A stretch of 64,000 nucleotides of DNA. Origin: Ancylobacter mangrovi (GTDB taxonomy: Bacteria > Pseudomonadota > Alphaproteobacteria > Rhizobiales > Xanthobacteraceae). The DNA lies in NCBI RefSeq assembly GCF_024752355.1, contig NZ_JANTHZ010000002.1, forward strand, positions 310,001 to 374,000. Reading direction: 5' to 3'. Shown here one piece after another: positions 1 through 9,085 of the stretch. How positions within the stretch are numbered: position 1 is the first letter of the stretch; every line of letters starts with the position of its first letter. The notes under the pieces are model-generated. The model was given only the letters and a program-made list of their open reading frames with translations. It ran no database searches and was not told where the DNA came from. The position numbers and the translations under genes were made by a program.

Positions 1-1537
1 CGGGCTGCATCGGCGACTTCACCATCAGGTCGACGCCCACCACCGGGATGTCGATGGCGCGGGCGACCTTCACCCCGGCATCGACGAGCAGCGGATGCAC
101 CACGTCTGTGACGTCGTGGATGGTGCCGCCGGTGTGCAGGTTGGCGGTGCGGCGCACCTTCAGCTCCTGGCCCGCCGGCAGCACCGCGTCGAAGGCGAAG
201 CCCGCCTCGCGCACGGTGCGCTCGGTCTCGCCGTCGCAGGGAATGCGCGATTCGCCCCCGGTCGCCGCCGCGCGGCGCCGGCTCTGCGCCTCGATCAGCT
301 CGCGCACCGTGCTGCGCCCGTCGCCGACCACGGCCGCCGGCCGCCGGATCGCCGCCGCCACGACCTTGAAGTTGATGACCACGAGGCGCAGGTCCTCGCC
401 CTCCACGCATTCCTCGACCAGCACCTCGCTCGACACGCGGCGCGCCTCGCCGATCGCGGTCTTGAGCTCGGCCAGCGAGGTGATTCCGACCGAGATGCCC
501 TGCCCCTGCTCGCCATGGGCCGGCTTCACGACCAGCCGCCCGTGGCGTTCGAGAAAGGCGACCATCTCCTCCATCGGCACGGCGGTGGTGATCTGCTCGG
601 GCACGCGCACGCCGGCCTCGGCGACGATGCGGCTCGTCACGGCCTTGTCGTCGCAGATCGACATCGCCACTGCCGAGGTGAGCTCCGACAGGCTCTCGCG
701 GCAGCGTACCGAGCGCGCGCCGTAGGTCAGGCGGAAGAAGCCGCTCGCGGCGTCGATCGCCTCCACCACGATGCCGCGGCGGCGCGCCTCGTTGATGATG
801 ATCCGGGCATAGGGGTTGAAGCCCTCGAGCAGTTCGGGGCCGGCGAACAGCTTCTCGTTGATCGGGTTCTTCCGCTTCACCGTGAAGTAGGGCACCCGCG
901 CGAAGCCGAGCTTCTCGTAGAGCGCGATCGCCTGCGCGTTGTCGTGCATCACCGAGAGGTCGAGAAAGGCCGCGCCGGCTTCCGCCAGATGCTCGGCGAG
1001 CCGGCGCACCAGCGCCTCGCCGATGCCGGGCTGGCGCGCCTGCGGGTCCACGGCGAGGCACCACAGCGAGGCGCCGCGCTCGGGATCGTCGAAGGCGCGC
1101 ACATGGTCGACGCCGGTCACGGTGCCGACTACCTGATGCGTCGTCTCGTCCTCGGCCACGAGATAGACGATCGGGTCGGGGTCGCGCTCCCTGTCGAAGA
1201 ACTGCGGGGGCACCGTCACCATGCTGCGGGCGGCATAGATGCGGTTGATCGCCTCCGCGTCGGCCGGCGTCTCCACCGGCCGGATGACGAAGCCCGACAG
1301 CGGCCGATCCGAGGGGCGGTAGGCGGAAAGGTCCAGCCGGTAGGTGTGGGAGGGGTCGAGGAACACCTCCTGCGGGGCATGGGCCAGCAGCACGTGCGGG
1401 TCGAGCACATAGACCGCGATGTCGCGCCGGTCCGGCCCTTCCTCGCGCAGCGTCTCCAGAAGGTCGGACAGCTTCTCGAAGGTCTGGCCGAAGATCAGCC
1501 GTCCCCAGCCGACGTCGAATGCGCAATTGGGCGTCAC
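1..1537 (-). CDS. ngg: N-acetylglutaminylglutamine synthetase (partial, 3' end outside window)
   Basis: Joins N-acetyl-glutamine and glutamine in making the dipeptide osmolyte N-acetylglutaminylglutamine amide (NAGGN). I read 512 codons from a GTG start with a strong AGGAGG ribosome site a few bases upstream. The N-terminal half, to about residue 280, is a GNAT-like acetyltransferase domain (VDPQARQPGIGEALVRR is the acyl-CoA loop). The second half is an ATP-grasp ligase with VVKPAHGEQGQGIS and a later VEGEDLRLVVIN stretch. The gene runs off the left edge; the family is somewhat longer than 512 residues, so I infer a modest part of the C-terminus is missing. It starts 21 bp after the stop of asnO, so the two are almost certainly one transcript. 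The GNAT plus ATP-grasp architecture next to an AsnO-type amidotransferase makes the assignment firm. Confidence 0.9.
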   Translation of the reverse strand, partial: MTPNCAFDVGWGRLIFGQTFEKLSDLLETLREEGPDRRDIAVYVLDPHVLLAHAPQEVFLDPSHTYRLDLSAYRPSDRPLSGFVIRPVETPADAEAINRIYAARSMVTVPPQFFDRERDPDPIVYLVAEDETTHQVVGTVTGVDHVRAFDDPERGASLWCLAVDPQARQPGIGEALVRRLAEHLAEAGAAFLDLSVMHDNAQAIALYEKLGFARVPYFTVKRKNPINEKLFAGPELLEGFNPYARIIINEARRRGIVVEAIDAASGFFRLTYGARSVRCRESLSELTSAVAMSICDDKAVTSRIVAEAGVRVPEQITTAVPMEEMVAFLERHGRLVVKPAHGEQGQGISVGITSLAELKTAIGEARRVSSEVLVEECVEGEDLRLVVINFKVVAAAIRRPAAVVGDGRSTVRELIEAQSRRRAAATGGESRIPCDGETERTVREAGFAFDAVLPAGQELKVRRTANLHTGGTIHDVTDVVHPLLVDAGVKVARAIDIPVVGVDLMVKSPMQP

Positions 1538-1558
1538 GTCGTTCCCCCTCCTTTGCGC

Positions 1559-3334
1559 TCAGATGCCGTGCGACTGGAGCCACATCTCCAGAAGCGCGAC
1601 CTGCCAGAGCTCGGAGCCGCGCAGCGGCGTGATGTGCGACACCGGGTCGGCGAACAGCGTGTCGAGATAACCCTGCCGGAACAGGCCGCGCTCGCGCGCC
1701 TTCTGCGAACCCAGCACGTCCTGCACCATGGTGAGGTACTCGCCGGAGATGTATTTGAGCTGCGGCACCGGGAAATAGCCCTTCGGCCGGTCGATCACCT
1801 CATGCGGCACCACGAGCCGCGCCGCCTCCTTGAGCACGCCCTTGCCGCCATGGGCGAGCTTGAACTCCGGCGGGATGGTCGCGGCGAGCTCGACCAGCTC
1901 GTGGTCGAGGAAGGGCACGCGGGCCTCGAGGCCCCAGGCCATGGTCATGTTGTCGACCCGCTTGACCGGGTCGTCGACCAGCATCACCTGCGAATCGAGC
2001 CTCAGCGCCCGGTCGACCGGCGTGGCCGCGCCCTCGGCCAGCAGATGGGCGGCGACGAGGTCGCGGCTGGCATCGGTGTCGGCGATCCAGTCGTCGCCAA
2101 GCTGGCTCGCGAGCGTCGCGTGGTCGCGGTCGAAGAACACGTTGGCGTAGTCGCCGACCACGTCGTTGCTGTTCGCCAGCGGCGGGTACCAATGATAGCC
2201 GGCGAACACCTCGTCCGCGCCCTGGCCGGACTGCACCACCTTGATCGACTTCGCCACCTCGCGCGACAAAAGGTAGAAGCCGATATTGTCGTAGGAGACC
2301 ATCGGCTCCGACATGGCATGGATGGTGTCGGGCAGCGCGCCCATCAGGTCGCTGGAGGGCACGAAGATCTTGTGGTGGTCGGTGGCGAACCGCTTGGCGA
2401 TGAGGTCCGAATAGATGAACTCGTCGCCCTTCTCGCCATTGGCTTCCTCGAAGCCGATGGAGAAGGTGGCGAGGTCCTTCTGGCCCTCTTCCGCCAGCAG
2501 CCCGACGATGATGGATGAATCCACCCCGCCTGAGAGCAGGACGCCCACCGGCACGTCGGCCACCATGCGCCGGCGCACGGCGGTGCGCAGCGCATCGAGC
2601 ACCCGGTCGCGCCAGTCGTTGGCGGTAAGGCCGGAATCCTCCGCGCGGCGCTGGTAGGGCGGCGCCCAGTAGACCGTGTCCTTGTAGCTGCCGTCCGGCG
2701 CGTAGCGGCGCACCGTCGCCGGCGGCAGCTTGCGCACGCCCTTCAGGATGGTGCGCGGGGGCGGCACCACGGCGTGGAAGCTCATGTAGTTGTGGAGCGC
2801 GTCGCGATCGATCGAGGTGTCCACGTCGCCCGCCGCCAGCAGCGCCGGCAGGCTGGAGGCGAAGCGCAGCGTCCCGCCCTTGTGCGAATAATAGAGCGGC
2901 TTGATGCCGAAGCGGTCGCGCGCCAGCGTCACCGCGCCGGTGTCGCGCTCGACGATGGCGAAGGCGAACATGCCGTGGAAGCGCTCCACGCAGGCCGGGC
3001 CCCAGGCATGGTAGGCCTTGAGGATGACCTCGGTGTCGCCATGGGAGAAGAAGCGGTAGCCCTTCGCCTCCAGCGCCGCGCGCAGCTCGGGGTAGTTGTA
3101 GATGCAGCCGTTGAAGGTCAGCGTGAGGCCGAGATCGGGGTCCACCATGGGCTGGGCGGCCTTGTCCGACAGATCGATGATCTTGAGGCGCCGGTGGCCG
3201 AGCGCGGCCGCGCCGCGCGCCTCCACCCCGGCGCCGTCGGGCCCGCGCGGCGCCAATACGTCCATCATCGAAGCGATGGCGCGCGTATCGGCGAATGTTC
3301 CATCAAAGCGAATCTCCCCGGCAATCCCGCACAT
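1559..3334 (-). CDS. asnO: N-acetylglutaminylglutamine amidotransferase (asparagine synthase family)
   Basis: 591-residue class II glutamine amidotransferase. The nucleophile Cys2 follows the initiator Met (MCGIAGEIRF), and the N-terminal Ntn-hydrolase domain fills roughly residues 1-210. The C-terminal asparagine-synthase-like ATP pyrophosphatase domain carries the PP-loop LLSGGVDSS near residue 265. In the NAGGN pathway this enzyme forms the terminal amide, using glutamine as ammonia donor. Downstream ngg (21 bp gap) is the partner enzyme, which separates this gene from ordinary asnB. The 287 bp upstream of the start is visibly less GC-rich and is the only plausible promoter site. NAGGN is an osmoprotectant in rhizobia and pseudomonads, so osmotic induction is likely, but I saw no clear EcfG-type promoter there. 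Confidence 0.9.
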   Translation of the reverse strand: MCGIAGEIRFDGTFADTRAIASMMDVLAPRGPDGAGVEARGAAALGHRRLKIIDLSDKAAQPMVDPDLGLTLTFNGCIYNYPELRAALEAKGYRFFSHGDTEVILKAYHAWGPACVERFHGMFAFAIVERDTGAVTLARDRFGIKPLYYSHKGGTLRFASSLPALLAAGDVDTSIDRDALHNYMSFHAVVPPPRTILKGVRKLPPATVRRYAPDGSYKDTVYWAPPYQRRAEDSGLTANDWRDRVLDALRTAVRRRMVADVPVGVLLSGGVDSSIIVGLLAEEGQKDLATFSIGFEEANGEKGDEFIYSDLIAKRFATDHHKIFVPSSDLMGALPDTIHAMSEPMVSYDNIGFYLLSREVAKSIKVVQSGQGADEVFAGYHWYPPLANSNDVVGDYANVFFDRDHATLASQLGDDWIADTDASRDLVAAHLLAEGAATPVDRALRLDSQVMLVDDPVKRVDNMTMAWGLEARVPFLDHELVELAATIPPEFKLAHGGKGVLKEAARLVVPHEVIDRPKGYFPVPQLKYISGEYLTMVQDVLGSQKARERGLFRQGYLDTLFADPVSHITPLRGSELWQVALLEMWLQSHGI

Positions 3335-3621
3335 GCTGGTTCTCTGTCTCCTTCAGGCTGAAACAATGAAGAGTGGCGTATCGGATGATTGTGAGCGTTT
3401 GACGATCCTTAGCAAAAATACAGCACGAGACCAAACCTTCACCGATGGACAGCACCCTCGCGACTTGTCGGCCGGCGCAATATGTCTTCGCGCCGGCAGG
3501 GAAGAACCATCGGAGGCCGAAAAAGTTCACGCGCGTGGTGAGATGGCCGCCGCACCGGCCGGAATCGCGTGCGGCGCTACGGGGACGCGGGCAGCGATGA
3601 GCGGGACGCGCGCGGCACGGC

Positions 3622-4293
3622 CTATTCGGCCCGTCCGCAGGCGGCGTAAGTTCCTGCAGCTACGGGACAATAGGTTATGTTGGCGAGATAGCCGGACGAA
3701 CGGCGCAGCGCCGCGAGATCAGCGTCGGTAATGCGGTAGCCCGACGGATGGCCGAGCTGTGCGTCGTCGCGAAACGCGTCGAGCGCCTCCATCACCGCCA
3801 GCGGCGGGGACGGGGAGGCGGGAAGATAGCGCAGCGCGACGAGCAGCCGCGCCGCCTCGGCCAGCGTCGCCTCGGGAATGGGCGATCGGCGCTCGACCAG
3901 CGTTGGCGCCACGGCGTCGGTCCATCGCGCGTTGAGGAACGAGCGCCCGTCGCCGACCGCGCAGGAACGGCCGGCATAGACCAGCAGCGTCAGCCCCTCG
4001 TCCATCTCGAGCGTCACGCGGTAGGGGCGGCAGACCTCGGTGCATTCGTTGCAGACCTGCCCGGTGCGCCGGGAGACGGCCTTTTCCGGCACCACGGTCG
4101 CCTGGACGCGCGGCGACAGCGGTCCGGCGAGAGGCCGCCCCGAGGCGCCCTTCGCCACCGCATCGCCGACCAGCGCGCGCAGCGCCGCGCGCTCGCCCTC
4201 GCTCAGCTCCTGCTGGCCGAGGGCGAGCCGCGCCGGCGGCAGGAAGAGGGCGGCGAGCAGCGCCGCCGCGAGGGCGAGAGCGCGCGCCCTCAT
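3622..4293 (-). CDS. secreted cysteine-containing protein of unknown function
   Basis: 223 residues from the ATG at 4293, chosen because it overlaps the upstream protease stop as ATGA; an ATG three codons earlier is also possible. The N-terminus is a clear Sec signal peptide (RARALALAAALLAALFLPP), so the product is probably periplasmic. The mature part holds a CNECTEVC cluster followed by CRPYRV and a later SCAVGDGRSF. This loosely resembles the C-terminal Cys-pair module of RT0821-type surface antigens, but I cannot assign the family. Two further cysteines lie near the C-terminus (ITYCP and AACGR). It is last in a leftward group with a trypsin-like protease and a glycine-zipper lipoprotein, so an envelope role is likely. 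Confidence 0.6.
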   Translation of the reverse strand: MRARALALAAALLAALFLPPARLALGQQELSEGERAALRALVGDAVAKGASGRPLAGPLSPRVQATVVPEKAVSRRTGQVCNECTEVCRPYRVTLEMDEGLTLLVYAGRSCAVGDGRSFLNARWTDAVAPTLVERRSPIPEATLAEAARLLVALRYLPASPSPPLAVMEALDAFRDDAQLGHPSGYRITDADLAALRRSSGYLANITYCPVAAGTYAACGRAE

Positions 4294-5033
4294 CGCGTGC
4301 ACCGCACCTTCACCACCACGTCCGCGACCTGACGGCTCGCGGGCACGCCGCCGGCATAGCGGGCGATGTCGGGATCTGCGGCGTGCACGGGCGAGGCGAA
4401 AGCCCTGCGCGCATCGCGGGTCAGCCGCCCGGACAACACGCCGACGACGGCGCCCTCACGCTCGCTCACCGGCCCGCCCGAGAGGCCATGGGGCAGCGGG
4501 CGCGGCAGGTCGAGCATGAGGATCGCGTCGCCGGCCCCCGGCGCGAGCTTGGCCTCGTAGGACTGCGGAAGCGCGTCGCCGGGATCGTCGGCGCGGTAGC
4601 CGTGGACGTTGAGCCGCGGCCCGGGCCGGAAGGGCGAGAGGGCGGCGAATTGGGCGCTCGCCTGCTGCGTCACCAGCACCGCGATGTCGCGGTCGCCATT
4701 GATGTAGTCCGGCTGTGCCATGGCGTAGCCGAAAAGCGGGCTCTCCACCGAATAGGCGGCGCAGCCGCTGAGCACATGGGCGCTGGTCAGCACCGCGCGG
4801 GGGCCGATGAAGACGCCCGAGGCGGCGACGACCGCGTTCTCCGCCAGCCCCTCGCGGGCCGCCTGCCGGTAGGATTCGCGCAGCAGGTTCACCTCGCCAC
4901 GGGCCGGGCCGCCGGATGCCCCGAGCCAGACCGTGACCAGGAACGCCGTGACGAGGAGCGCCGCGGCGAGAAGCACGCCCCGGCCGGCATCGAGCCGGCC
5001 GGGGGACCCGTGGGGCGGGCGCGGGGCGCTCAT
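4290..5033 (-). CDS. trypsin-like serine protease, membrane-anchored or secreted
   Basis: 247 residues from the ATG at 5033, only 5 bp after the stop of the upstream lipoprotein; the frame is open further upstream but would run through that gene. A hydrophobic segment at about residues 19-38 is an uncleaved anchor or signal peptide. All three members of a chymotrypsin-fold triad are visible: His86 (TSAHVLSG), Asp116 (GDRDIAVL) and Ser185 (GLSGGPV). The fold is short and has no PDZ domain, so it is not DegP-like. The stop overlaps the next gene by 4 bp (ATGA). Substrate unknown; position between envelope proteins suggests periplasmic processing. Confidence 0.75.
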   Translation of the reverse strand: MSAPRPPHGSPGRLDAGRGVLLAAALLVTAFLVTVWLGASGGPARGEVNLLRESYRQAAREGLAENAVVAASGVFIGPRAVLTSAHVLSGCAAYSVESPLFGYAMAQPDYINGDRDIAVLVTQQASAQFAALSPFRPGPRLNVHGYRADDPGDALPQSYEAKLAPGAGDAILMLDLPRPLPHGLSGGPVSEREGAVVGVLSGRLTRDARRAFASPVHAADPDIARYAGGVPASRQVADVVVKVRCTR

Positions 5034-5038
5034 GCGCG

Positions 5039-5479
5039 TCAGCCGCAGACCGTGGTTTCCCCGGAGATCGGCTCGCCGTTCTTGAAGTACAGCTCCTTCA
5101 CCACCCGGCACTGGCGTCCGCCCTGGTTCACCGCGCGCAGCGGGGTGATGGTGCCGCTGTTGCCGGTCTGCGGGTTCTTCCACGAGACGGTGCCGGAGCT
5201 GCGCCGCGCCTGCTCGAGCGCCGCCTGCCGGCGGGCACGGTCGCGCTCGTCGATCTGCGCGCCGATGGCGCCGCCGATGATCGCGCCGGCGCCCGCAAGG
5301 GCGAGGCAGGCGCCCGGCTTGCCGCCCAGCGCCGCGCAGCCCAGCCCGCCGACGGCCGCGCCGAGGCCGGCGCCGACGATGGCGTTCTGGTGGTCCGTGC
5401 CCGTGGTCTGGCAGGCGGCGAGCAGCGGAGGCAGCAGGGCAAGGATGACCCAGGTTCGGAATGTGGTCGCGGCACTCAT
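5039..5479 (-). CDS. glycine-zipper outer-membrane lipoprotein (17 kDa surface antigen type)
   Basis: 146 residues from the ATG at 5479, preferred over a GTG at 5515 because GGAGAAG sits correctly before it and the signal peptide then starts normally. A lipobox (LLAAC) ends the signal sequence at about residue 22. The middle is glycine/alanine-rich with repeated Gly-x-x-x-Gly (GAGLGAAVGGLG, GAGAIIGGAIGA), the glycine-zipper pattern of the Rickettsia 17 kDa antigen family. The C-terminus has the family's paired cysteines (QCRVVKELYF and TTVCG). Likely role is an outer-membrane structural lipoprotein. It follows a broken gene and precedes a trypsin-like protease by 5 bp. Confidence 0.75.
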   Translation of the reverse strand: MSAATTFRTWVILALLPPLLAACQTTGTDHQNAIVGAGLGAAVGGLGCAALGGKPGACLALAGAGAIIGGAIGAQIDERDRARRQAALEQARRSSGTVSWKNPQTGNSGTITPLRAVNQGGRQCRVVKELYFKNGEPISGETTVCG

Positions 5480-5511
5480 CGTCTTCTCCGGTGGGGTTGA
5501 GGAAGCGGCAG

Positions 5512-6988
5512 TCACGAAAGCGGGGGAGGCGGGGGAGGCACCGGCGTGGCCGGCGCCAGCAGCCCTTTCAGCGCCGGCACCTCGCCGACGGTGACCCAGG
5601 CCTGCGTCCCTTCCGGGCAGACCTTCAGCTCGGCGCTGAGCTGGCCGAGCTCGGCCAGCATGCGGAAGGCGGAGGCGTCATAGGGGCCGGCGACCTGCCC
5701 TTCCGCGTTGAACAGCCAGTAGCGCTGGGCCGGCGCGGCCGGCGGCGCTGGCGGGGAGATGCCCGGGGAGACCCCGGCGCCCGGCAGAGCCACGGCGACG
5801 CCGTTCGGCCCCGCGTGATCGGCCGCGCCGGCGCCCGACGCGATGCGCGCCAGCGTCGCCTCGTCGAAGCGGCTCCAGTTGACGGTGCGCTTGTCGGTAG
5901 CGCGCCGGTGCGCCGGCGCCTCGGGGTCGCGCGACACCTCGGTGTCGTCGACATCGTCCAGCGTGCCGCCGATGGCGGTGGTCCAGTCGGGGACCGCGTC
6001 GAACAGGTTCTCCAGCGCGGCGCCGGCGGCGAGATCGCCCGGCAGCGCGCCCCCCGTCTGGCGCGACTGGCGGCAGCTCGACCCCCTTGTCGCGGATGAC
6101 GAAGAAGGTCCCGCCATCGCCGCGCGCCAGCGCGTCCTGCAGGCGCAGCGTGTCGGCGTCCAGCACCGAGAGCAGGCTGCGCACCCGCTTGCGCCTGGCC
6201 TGGAACTCGCCGATCAGCCCGCTCCAGCTGGTCTCGCCGCGCTCGTCCATGTCCTGCGGCACGCCGAGGAACTGGGCGACGTGTTCCAGCAGCACCACCG
6301 CCTCGCGGCAGGCGATGGCACGCAGCCGCGCCTGCAGCATGGCGATGAGGTCGTCGCGCACCTGGTTGAGGTATTTCTCGCTCGCCTTGCGCCCGCCGCC
6401 GGTGAGGAAGGAGCTCTGGGCCGCCTGCTGGAGGCGGTCGATCGAGGCCTGGAGCTGCTCGGCGTTGAGCCGGCTGGCGCGCTGGGCATAGGCCTCCTCG
6501 GCCGCACGCAGGCGGGCGATGATGCCGCCACCGGCATCGTCGAGCCGGGCGTGCAGCTTGGCGACGAGGTCGATCGTGTATTCGAGCCCGCCGCGCTCCT
6601 GGTCATCGAGCAGCCGGTAGAGCTCGGCATAGAGCCCGCCCTCATCGAGGTTGCGGCTGAGCAGCGCCGCCTCGAAGCGCTCGCGTGCGTGGGCGACTTC
6701 CGCGCCCTTCGGGCCATAGGCGGTGCCGGTGCCGACCCGCCCGTCGACGTCGCGCTGGCGCATCGCGACGATGCGGCGGACCTCGCCTTCCCAGGCCCGG
6801 TGGTCGGGAACGCGGCCGAGCAGGCCGGCGAAATCCTGCTCCACCTCGGCCGAGACCATGCCCGTGATGGCGCTCTTGTCCTCGCGCAGCAGGATGTAGT
6901 CGACCAGCGCGAAATCGGTGATCGGCTGCTGGGCGAAGCGGGCACGCTCGTCATAGTCGTCGACGAAGGCCTTGGGCGTGATCCGCAC
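5512..6988 (-). pseudogene. frameshifted, probably 5'-truncated gene with C-terminal GYF-like domain
   Basis: A convincing protein frame runs leftward from about 7006 to about 6070 (DDYDERARF, then an alpha-helical, coiled-coil-rich middle, ending near GVELPP). The sensible reading then jumps frame: from about 6060 to 5512 the protein continues as GALPGDLAAG, LENLFDAVPDW, and ends with a GYF_2/DUF4339-like motif (YWLFNAEGQVAGPY). The switch lies within about 30 bp that include a run of six C at 6050-6055. At the 5' end the frame opens directly from a TGA (7007-7009) with only a GTG at 6988 and no SD of note, so the N-terminus is probably lost. Both domains resemble the tail of a larger cytoplasmic protein, possibly of the tubulin-like (Tubulin_2) group, which I cannot confirm. 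A sequencing error could explain the frameshift but not the missing start. Confidence 0.6.
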
Positions 6989-7147
6989 CCAGTCCTGATG
7001 CCGCCCTCACGGGCTGCGCCATGCTCGCTATGGTTGCTTAAATGTTGGGCGGATGTCGAGCCATCTCACGCATGCGTCGCGCGTGAGGACCCGCCGGCGA
7101 CGGCAATGTCGCCGGCTACGCACTGCCGGCCCGCCCGGGAAACGCGA

Positions 7148-8851
7148 TCAGCGCGTCCAGGTCGCGAGCCCGTTGGTGTCGAGATAGTCGACCGTGAACG
7201 ACACCGCCTTGCCGTCCTTCACCACGAAGCGCAGCGAGGACAGCGAGCCGTCGGGCGCGTTCTCGGTGCGCGGGGCGAGCGAGAAGGCGTCACCGTCCCA
7301 ATGCGTCATGGGAAGCGCGAAGTTGACGGGCCCGACATGGAACACCAGCCCGTCGCCCTGCTTCACGATCTCGGCGCGGCCGAAATAGGCGTTCTGGTAG
7401 GTGCCCACATAGTCCTCCAGCGCGCGGGCGGGGGCCGCATCCGCCTGCGGGCTCTTGCCGGCGAGGTCGCCGACCGGCTCGTAATAGTGGAGCAGGCGCG
7501 GATTGAGCAGGGCGAACCAGTCCCTCGTCGCCACGCCGTACTGGGCAATGTCCATGAACTGGCCGGCGATCGCCTCCGCCGCGCCGACCGGCCCGGCATT
7601 GGTCAGCACCACGATGGCGAGGTTGGCCGAGGGGAGGATCTGCACATTGGTCGCGGCGCCGAGCGTGAAGGCGCCCGAATGGCTCGCCGTGGTGCGCCCA
7701 TTGGCGTTGACGCCCACCCCGAAGCCGAAGCCGTAGAAGCTCGAGCGGGTGTCGAGCGCATGGCCCGGCCCACTGAAGGCCTGCGGACTCATGGCCGGCA
7801 GCAGCGCGGCCTCGGCGATCATCTGCTCGCCATTATGGCTTCCGCGCGCGAGCAGCAGCGTGAGCCACCGGGCGAGGTCGCTGGCGCTCGAGGAGACGCC
7901 GCCGGCCGGCGCCTGCGCGTCCGCGTCGCGCGTGTAGAGTGGCTGGAAGCGCCCGCCGACAAGCGCGTGCAGCGTCGCCCGGTTCGCCCGCTTCAGGAAG
8001 TCGGCATGGCGGTAGCTGGTCGAGGCCATGCCGAGCGGCGCGAACAGCGCTTCGTCGGCGAGGTCCTCCCAGCTCCGGCCGGCCGCGCGGGCCACCGCCT
8101 CGGCGCCGGTGGTGATGCCGAAATTGGCGTAGTGGTAGGAGATGCGGAACGCGTCGAGCGGCAGCAGGTGCAGCCGGGCCAGGATCGCGGCGCGGTCGAA
8201 GCCGATATCCTCGAGGTCGTCGCCGGCGGCGAGCGGCAGGCCGGTGCGATGCGCGTAGAAATCGCCGATGGTCGCGTTCTGCGTCACATAGGGCGAGGCG
8301 AGGCTGAACGCGGGAAGGTATTTAACCACCTTGTCGTCCCAGCTCACCACGCCCTTCGTCACCTCGATGGCGGCAACGGTGCCGGCGATCGGCTTGGAGA
8401 GCGAGGCGATCTGGAACACGGTGTCGGCGTCGACCGGGTCCGGCTTGCCGAGCTCACGCACGCCGAAACCGCGCAGGAAGACGGTCCTGCCGCCCTGCAC
8501 AACGGCGACCGCCGCGCCAGGCACGCCGCTGCGCCCCATAATGTCGCCGACCATGTCCGGCAGCGCCGCGAGGGCCTTCTCGACGCCGCCCTTCGCCATC
8601 GGCACGACATCGTCGGGCGGAATGGGGCCAAGATCGAGCGGGATCACGTCCGGCGCCGCCGTCTGCGCCCGCGCGGGCACGGGCGCGCCGGCCATGGCGA
8701 GCGCCAGCGCGAGGCCCAGCGATCCGGCCCACCGGAGGACGCGCGATGCCGGAGACACCGTTCCGGCGCGAGAGACGCCGCGCCGCGCTATCGTCCCGCC
8801 ATCCGCGTTCCGCACATATGAAATGCCTGACATTCGCCCGCTCCTCATCAA
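7148..8851 (-). CDS. serine hydrolase, beta-lactamase/D-Ala-D-Ala carboxypeptidase family (S12)
   Basis: 567 residues with the class C beta-lactamase fold motifs: Ser150-x-x-Lys153 (SLSK), Tyr241-Ala-Asn243 (YAN) and His391-Ser-Gly393 (HSG). A hydrophobic segment at about residues 41-62 ending in ARA is a signal peptide, so the first 30-40 residues look too long and the true start may be one of the later Met/Val codons. A C-terminal beta-rich domain after about residue 470 (YVGTYQNAYFGRAEI onward) resembles DUF3471, common behind EstB/Pab87-type hydrolases. Probable periplasmic peptidase or esterase rather than an antibiotic-resistance enzyme. It stands alone, separated from the pseudogene by about 140 bp and divergent from the next gene. 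Confidence 0.8.
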   Translation of the reverse strand: MMRSGRMSGISYVRNADGGTIARRGVSRAGTVSPASRVLRWAGSLGLALALAMAGAPVPARAQTAAPDVIPLDLGPIPPDDVVPMAKGGVEKALAALPDMVGDIMGRSGVPGAAVAVVQGGRTVFLRGFGVRELGKPDPVDADTVFQIASLSKPIAGTVAAIEVTKGVVSWDDKVVKYLPAFSLASPYVTQNATIGDFYAHRTGLPLAAGDDLEDIGFDRAAILARLHLLPLDAFRISYHYANFGITTGAEAVARAAGRSWEDLADEALFAPLGMASTSYRHADFLKRANRATLHALVGGRFQPLYTRDADAQAPAGGVSSSASDLARWLTLLLARGSHNGEQMIAEAALLPAMSPQAFSGPGHALDTRSSFYGFGFGVGVNANGRTTASHSGAFTLGAATNVQILPSANLAIVVLTNAGPVGAAEAIAGQFMDIAQYGVATRDWFALLNPRLLHYYEPVGDLAGKSPQADAAPARALEDYVGTYQNAYFGRAEIVKQGDGLVFHVGPVNFALPMTHWDGDAFSLAPRTENAPDGSLSSLRFVVKDGKAVSFTVDYLDTNGLATWTR

Positions 8852-9085
8852 GCCGATCCGCCCGTAACCGGATTACAGGGCTTTGCGCCCCGTCTCCACC
8901 CGCGCCGCAAGACCCCGCGCCGCAAGACAAGGCGCGTTCCGGCGAACAGGCTATCCGCTTCCCGCAGCCTTGAGCCACGGAACGCCGCCGGCCGCACGAG
9001 ATCCGCGCCCCGGTTGTTGCCCTCGCGCTCCGCGTGGGAAGCTGCGGCGGTCCGCCCGAGGGGGCCTCAGGGGAGAGAGCGGGGC

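Noticed and set aside
95-2518. Very long plus-strand open frame (807 codons) opposite asnO and ngg
   Set aside because: It is the antisense shadow of two clear enzymes; its His/Arg/Asp-rich translation matches no protein. High GC3 suppresses stop codons opposite genes, as also at 5843-8821, 44408-47620, 57916-60654 and others.
6040-6080. Programmed ribosomal frameshift in the broken gene
   Set aside because: No slippery heptamer with a downstream pseudoknot is evident, and the gene also lacks its 5' end; decay or a sequencing error is simpler.
7148-8851. Antibiotic-resistance class C beta-lactamase
   Set aside because: The S-x-x-K, YAN and HSG motifs are shared by many S12 peptidases and esterases; the C-terminal DUF3471-like domain and lack of an AmpR neighbour argue against AmpC.
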